A DNA stretch of 13,834 nucleotides, from contig CAMVDK010000057.1 in the NCBI GenBank assembly GCA_947166165.1, forward strand, positions 1 to 13,834, read 5' to 3'. The notes beneath the pieces were generated by a model. The model worked only from the letters and a program-made list of their open reading frames with translations, ran no database searches and was not told where the DNA came from. Numbering within the stretch: position 1 is the first letter of the stretch; each line of letters starts with the position of its first letter. This DNA is from an uncultured Porphyromonadaceae bacterium (GTDB lineage Bacteria; Bacteroidota; Bacteroidia; Bacteroidales; Muribaculaceae). Made by a program: the position numbers and the translations under genes. Shown here piece after piece: positions 12,997 to 13,834 of the stretch.

Positions 12997-13834
12997 TCAG
13001 CGGGCGGCGTAGCGGCAGCCGGGCAGGGTGACCACCAGGCCGCGGCAGTCGAGGTCGACCAGGGTGCCCATGAGCCGGTAGACGGGTTGCTGCAGCGCTT
13101 CGGCGAGCTGATTGATGTGCATGTCGCCGTGCTCGCGCAGGGTGTCGACCACGGCCTGCTCGGTCGCGCTGAGGGTGGGGAAGAGCTGGCCTTGCACAGG
13201 GGCTGTGGCGGGTGCGGCGGTCTCCCAGCGCATGGCCTGCAGCACGTCGGCGGCGCAGGTGATGCTCAGGGCGCGGTTGAGGCCGATGAGCTTGTTGCAA
13301 CCGCGCGAGAATTCGTCGTCGACGCGTCCGGGCACGGCCATCACGTCGCGGTTGTAGCTCATGGCCAGGCTGGCGGTGACGAGCGCTCCGCCGGTGAGCG
13401 CGCTTTCCACCACGATGGTGCAGTCGCTCAGGGCGGCTATGATGCGGTTGCGCGCCAGGAAGTTGCCCTTGTGGATTTCGTCCTGGCTCTGATAGTCGGT
13501 CACCACCGCTCCGCCGTGGCGCACCATCTCGACTGCGTCGTGGCGGTGGAGCGAGGGGTAGATTTTGTTCAGTCCCTGTGCGAGCACAGCCACGGTGGGC
13601 ACGCCGTGACGCATGGCCGCGCGGTGGGCCGCGATGTCGATGCCATAGGCCAGCCCGCTCACCACCACCAGTCCTGGCAGCGCGGCGGCCAGGTCGCGCA
13701 CCAGCTCGTCGCAGACGCGGATGCCGTAGTGGGTAGCATGGCGGGTGCCCACGATGCTCACCACGTGGGAGGCGTTCAGGTCGCAGGGGCCGGTGCTGTA
13801 GAGCAGCAGCGGCGCGTCGGGGGCCTCGAGCAGC
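12997..13834 (-). CDS. dprA: DNA-processing protein DprA, N-terminus outside window
   Basis: The C-terminal 278 residues of DprA (Smf), the single-strand DNA binder that loads RecA onto incoming DNA during natural transformation. The Rossmann-like core shows VVSIVGTRHATHYG, then SGLAYGIDIAAHRAA, VLAQGLNKIYP, NFLARNRIIAALSDCTIVVES and VMAVPGRVDDEFSRGCNKLI. A winged-helix-like C-terminal domain covers the last 70 or so residues. The frame continues past the window edge: the first visible residues, LLEAPDAPLLLYSTG, belong to the same protein, so the GTG at 13764 is not the real start. The 5' end, including any N-terminal SAM-like domain, is missing from view. Downstream lies repeat copy D. Confidence 0.95.
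   Translation of the reverse strand, partial: LLEAPDAPLLLYSTGPCDLNASHVVSIVGTRHATHYGIRVCDELVRDLAAALPGLVVVSGLAYGIDIAAHRAAMRHGVPTVAVLAQGLNKIYPSLHRHDAVEMVRHGGAVVTDYQSQDEIHKGNFLARNRIIAALSDCTIVVESALTGGALVTASLAMSYNRDVMAVPGRVDDEFSRGCNKLIGLNRALSITCAADVLQAMRWETAAPATAPVQGQLFPTLSATEQAVVDTLREHGDMHINQLAEALQQPVYRLMGTLVDLDCRGLVVTLPGCRYAAR

Overview
The window looks like a chromosomal stretch from a GC-rich member of the Bacteroidota, most likely order Bacteroidales (perhaps Muribaculaceae or Prevotellaceae; the family is a guess). The main sign is a set of intergenic promoters of the Bacteroidota type, with a TTTG or TTG box about 19-22 bases from a TAnnTTTG box. Protein families of Bacteroidales flavour and the near absence of Shine-Dalgarno sites agree. 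Almost all coding sequence is housekeeping, and the genes appear intact apart from the two cut by the window edges.

Layout. Bases 1-54 are the 3' part of a tRNA-Glu(CTC), followed by a terminator hairpin. A rightward, operon-like run follows: a lipoprotein with a BamE-like tail (97-1026), a metallo-beta-lactamase-fold hydrolase overlapping it by ATGA (1023-1811), hisS (1840-3201), a Crp/Fnr-type regulator (3285-3956) and a small TSCPD-domain protein (3961-4221). A leftward RDD membrane protein (4562-5311) meets it tail to tail and diverges from an AGCS-family sodium:amino-acid symporter (5608-7065). Two more rightward units follow: a nucleoside phosphorylase (7380-8264), then a COG2509-type FAD dehydrogenase with a threonine aldolase (8546-10135, 10160-11191). 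A 14-bp hairpin separates these from the leftward prs (11264-12196). The 5'-truncated dprA (12997-13834) is also leftward.

The unusual part is between the genes. Four copies of a roughly 110-base repeat lie at 4227-4518, 7107-7219, 8284-8453 and 12500-12969, in both orientations, always next to a gene 3' end. The repeat begins GACCGATTTTAGAC and ends near TTGTCTTAA, and has inverted arms of about 20 bases. Two copies are interrupted by two unrelated palindromic, MITE-like elements of 177 and 352 bases. Each element has its own inverted ends and an apparent target duplication, and the two uninterrupted copies act as empty-site references. Separately, three tandem units of about 75 bases upstream of prs each carry mirrored, outward-facing promoter motifs; the unit nearest the gene supplies the likely prs promoter.

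Functionally the genes cover translation (tRNA-Glu, hisS), nucleotide supply (prs, nucleoside phosphorylase), amino-acid transport and cleavage (AGCS symporter, threonine aldolase), DNA uptake and processing (dprA) and the envelope (lipoprotein, RDD protein). I see no defence system, phage, CRISPR array or biosynthetic cluster.
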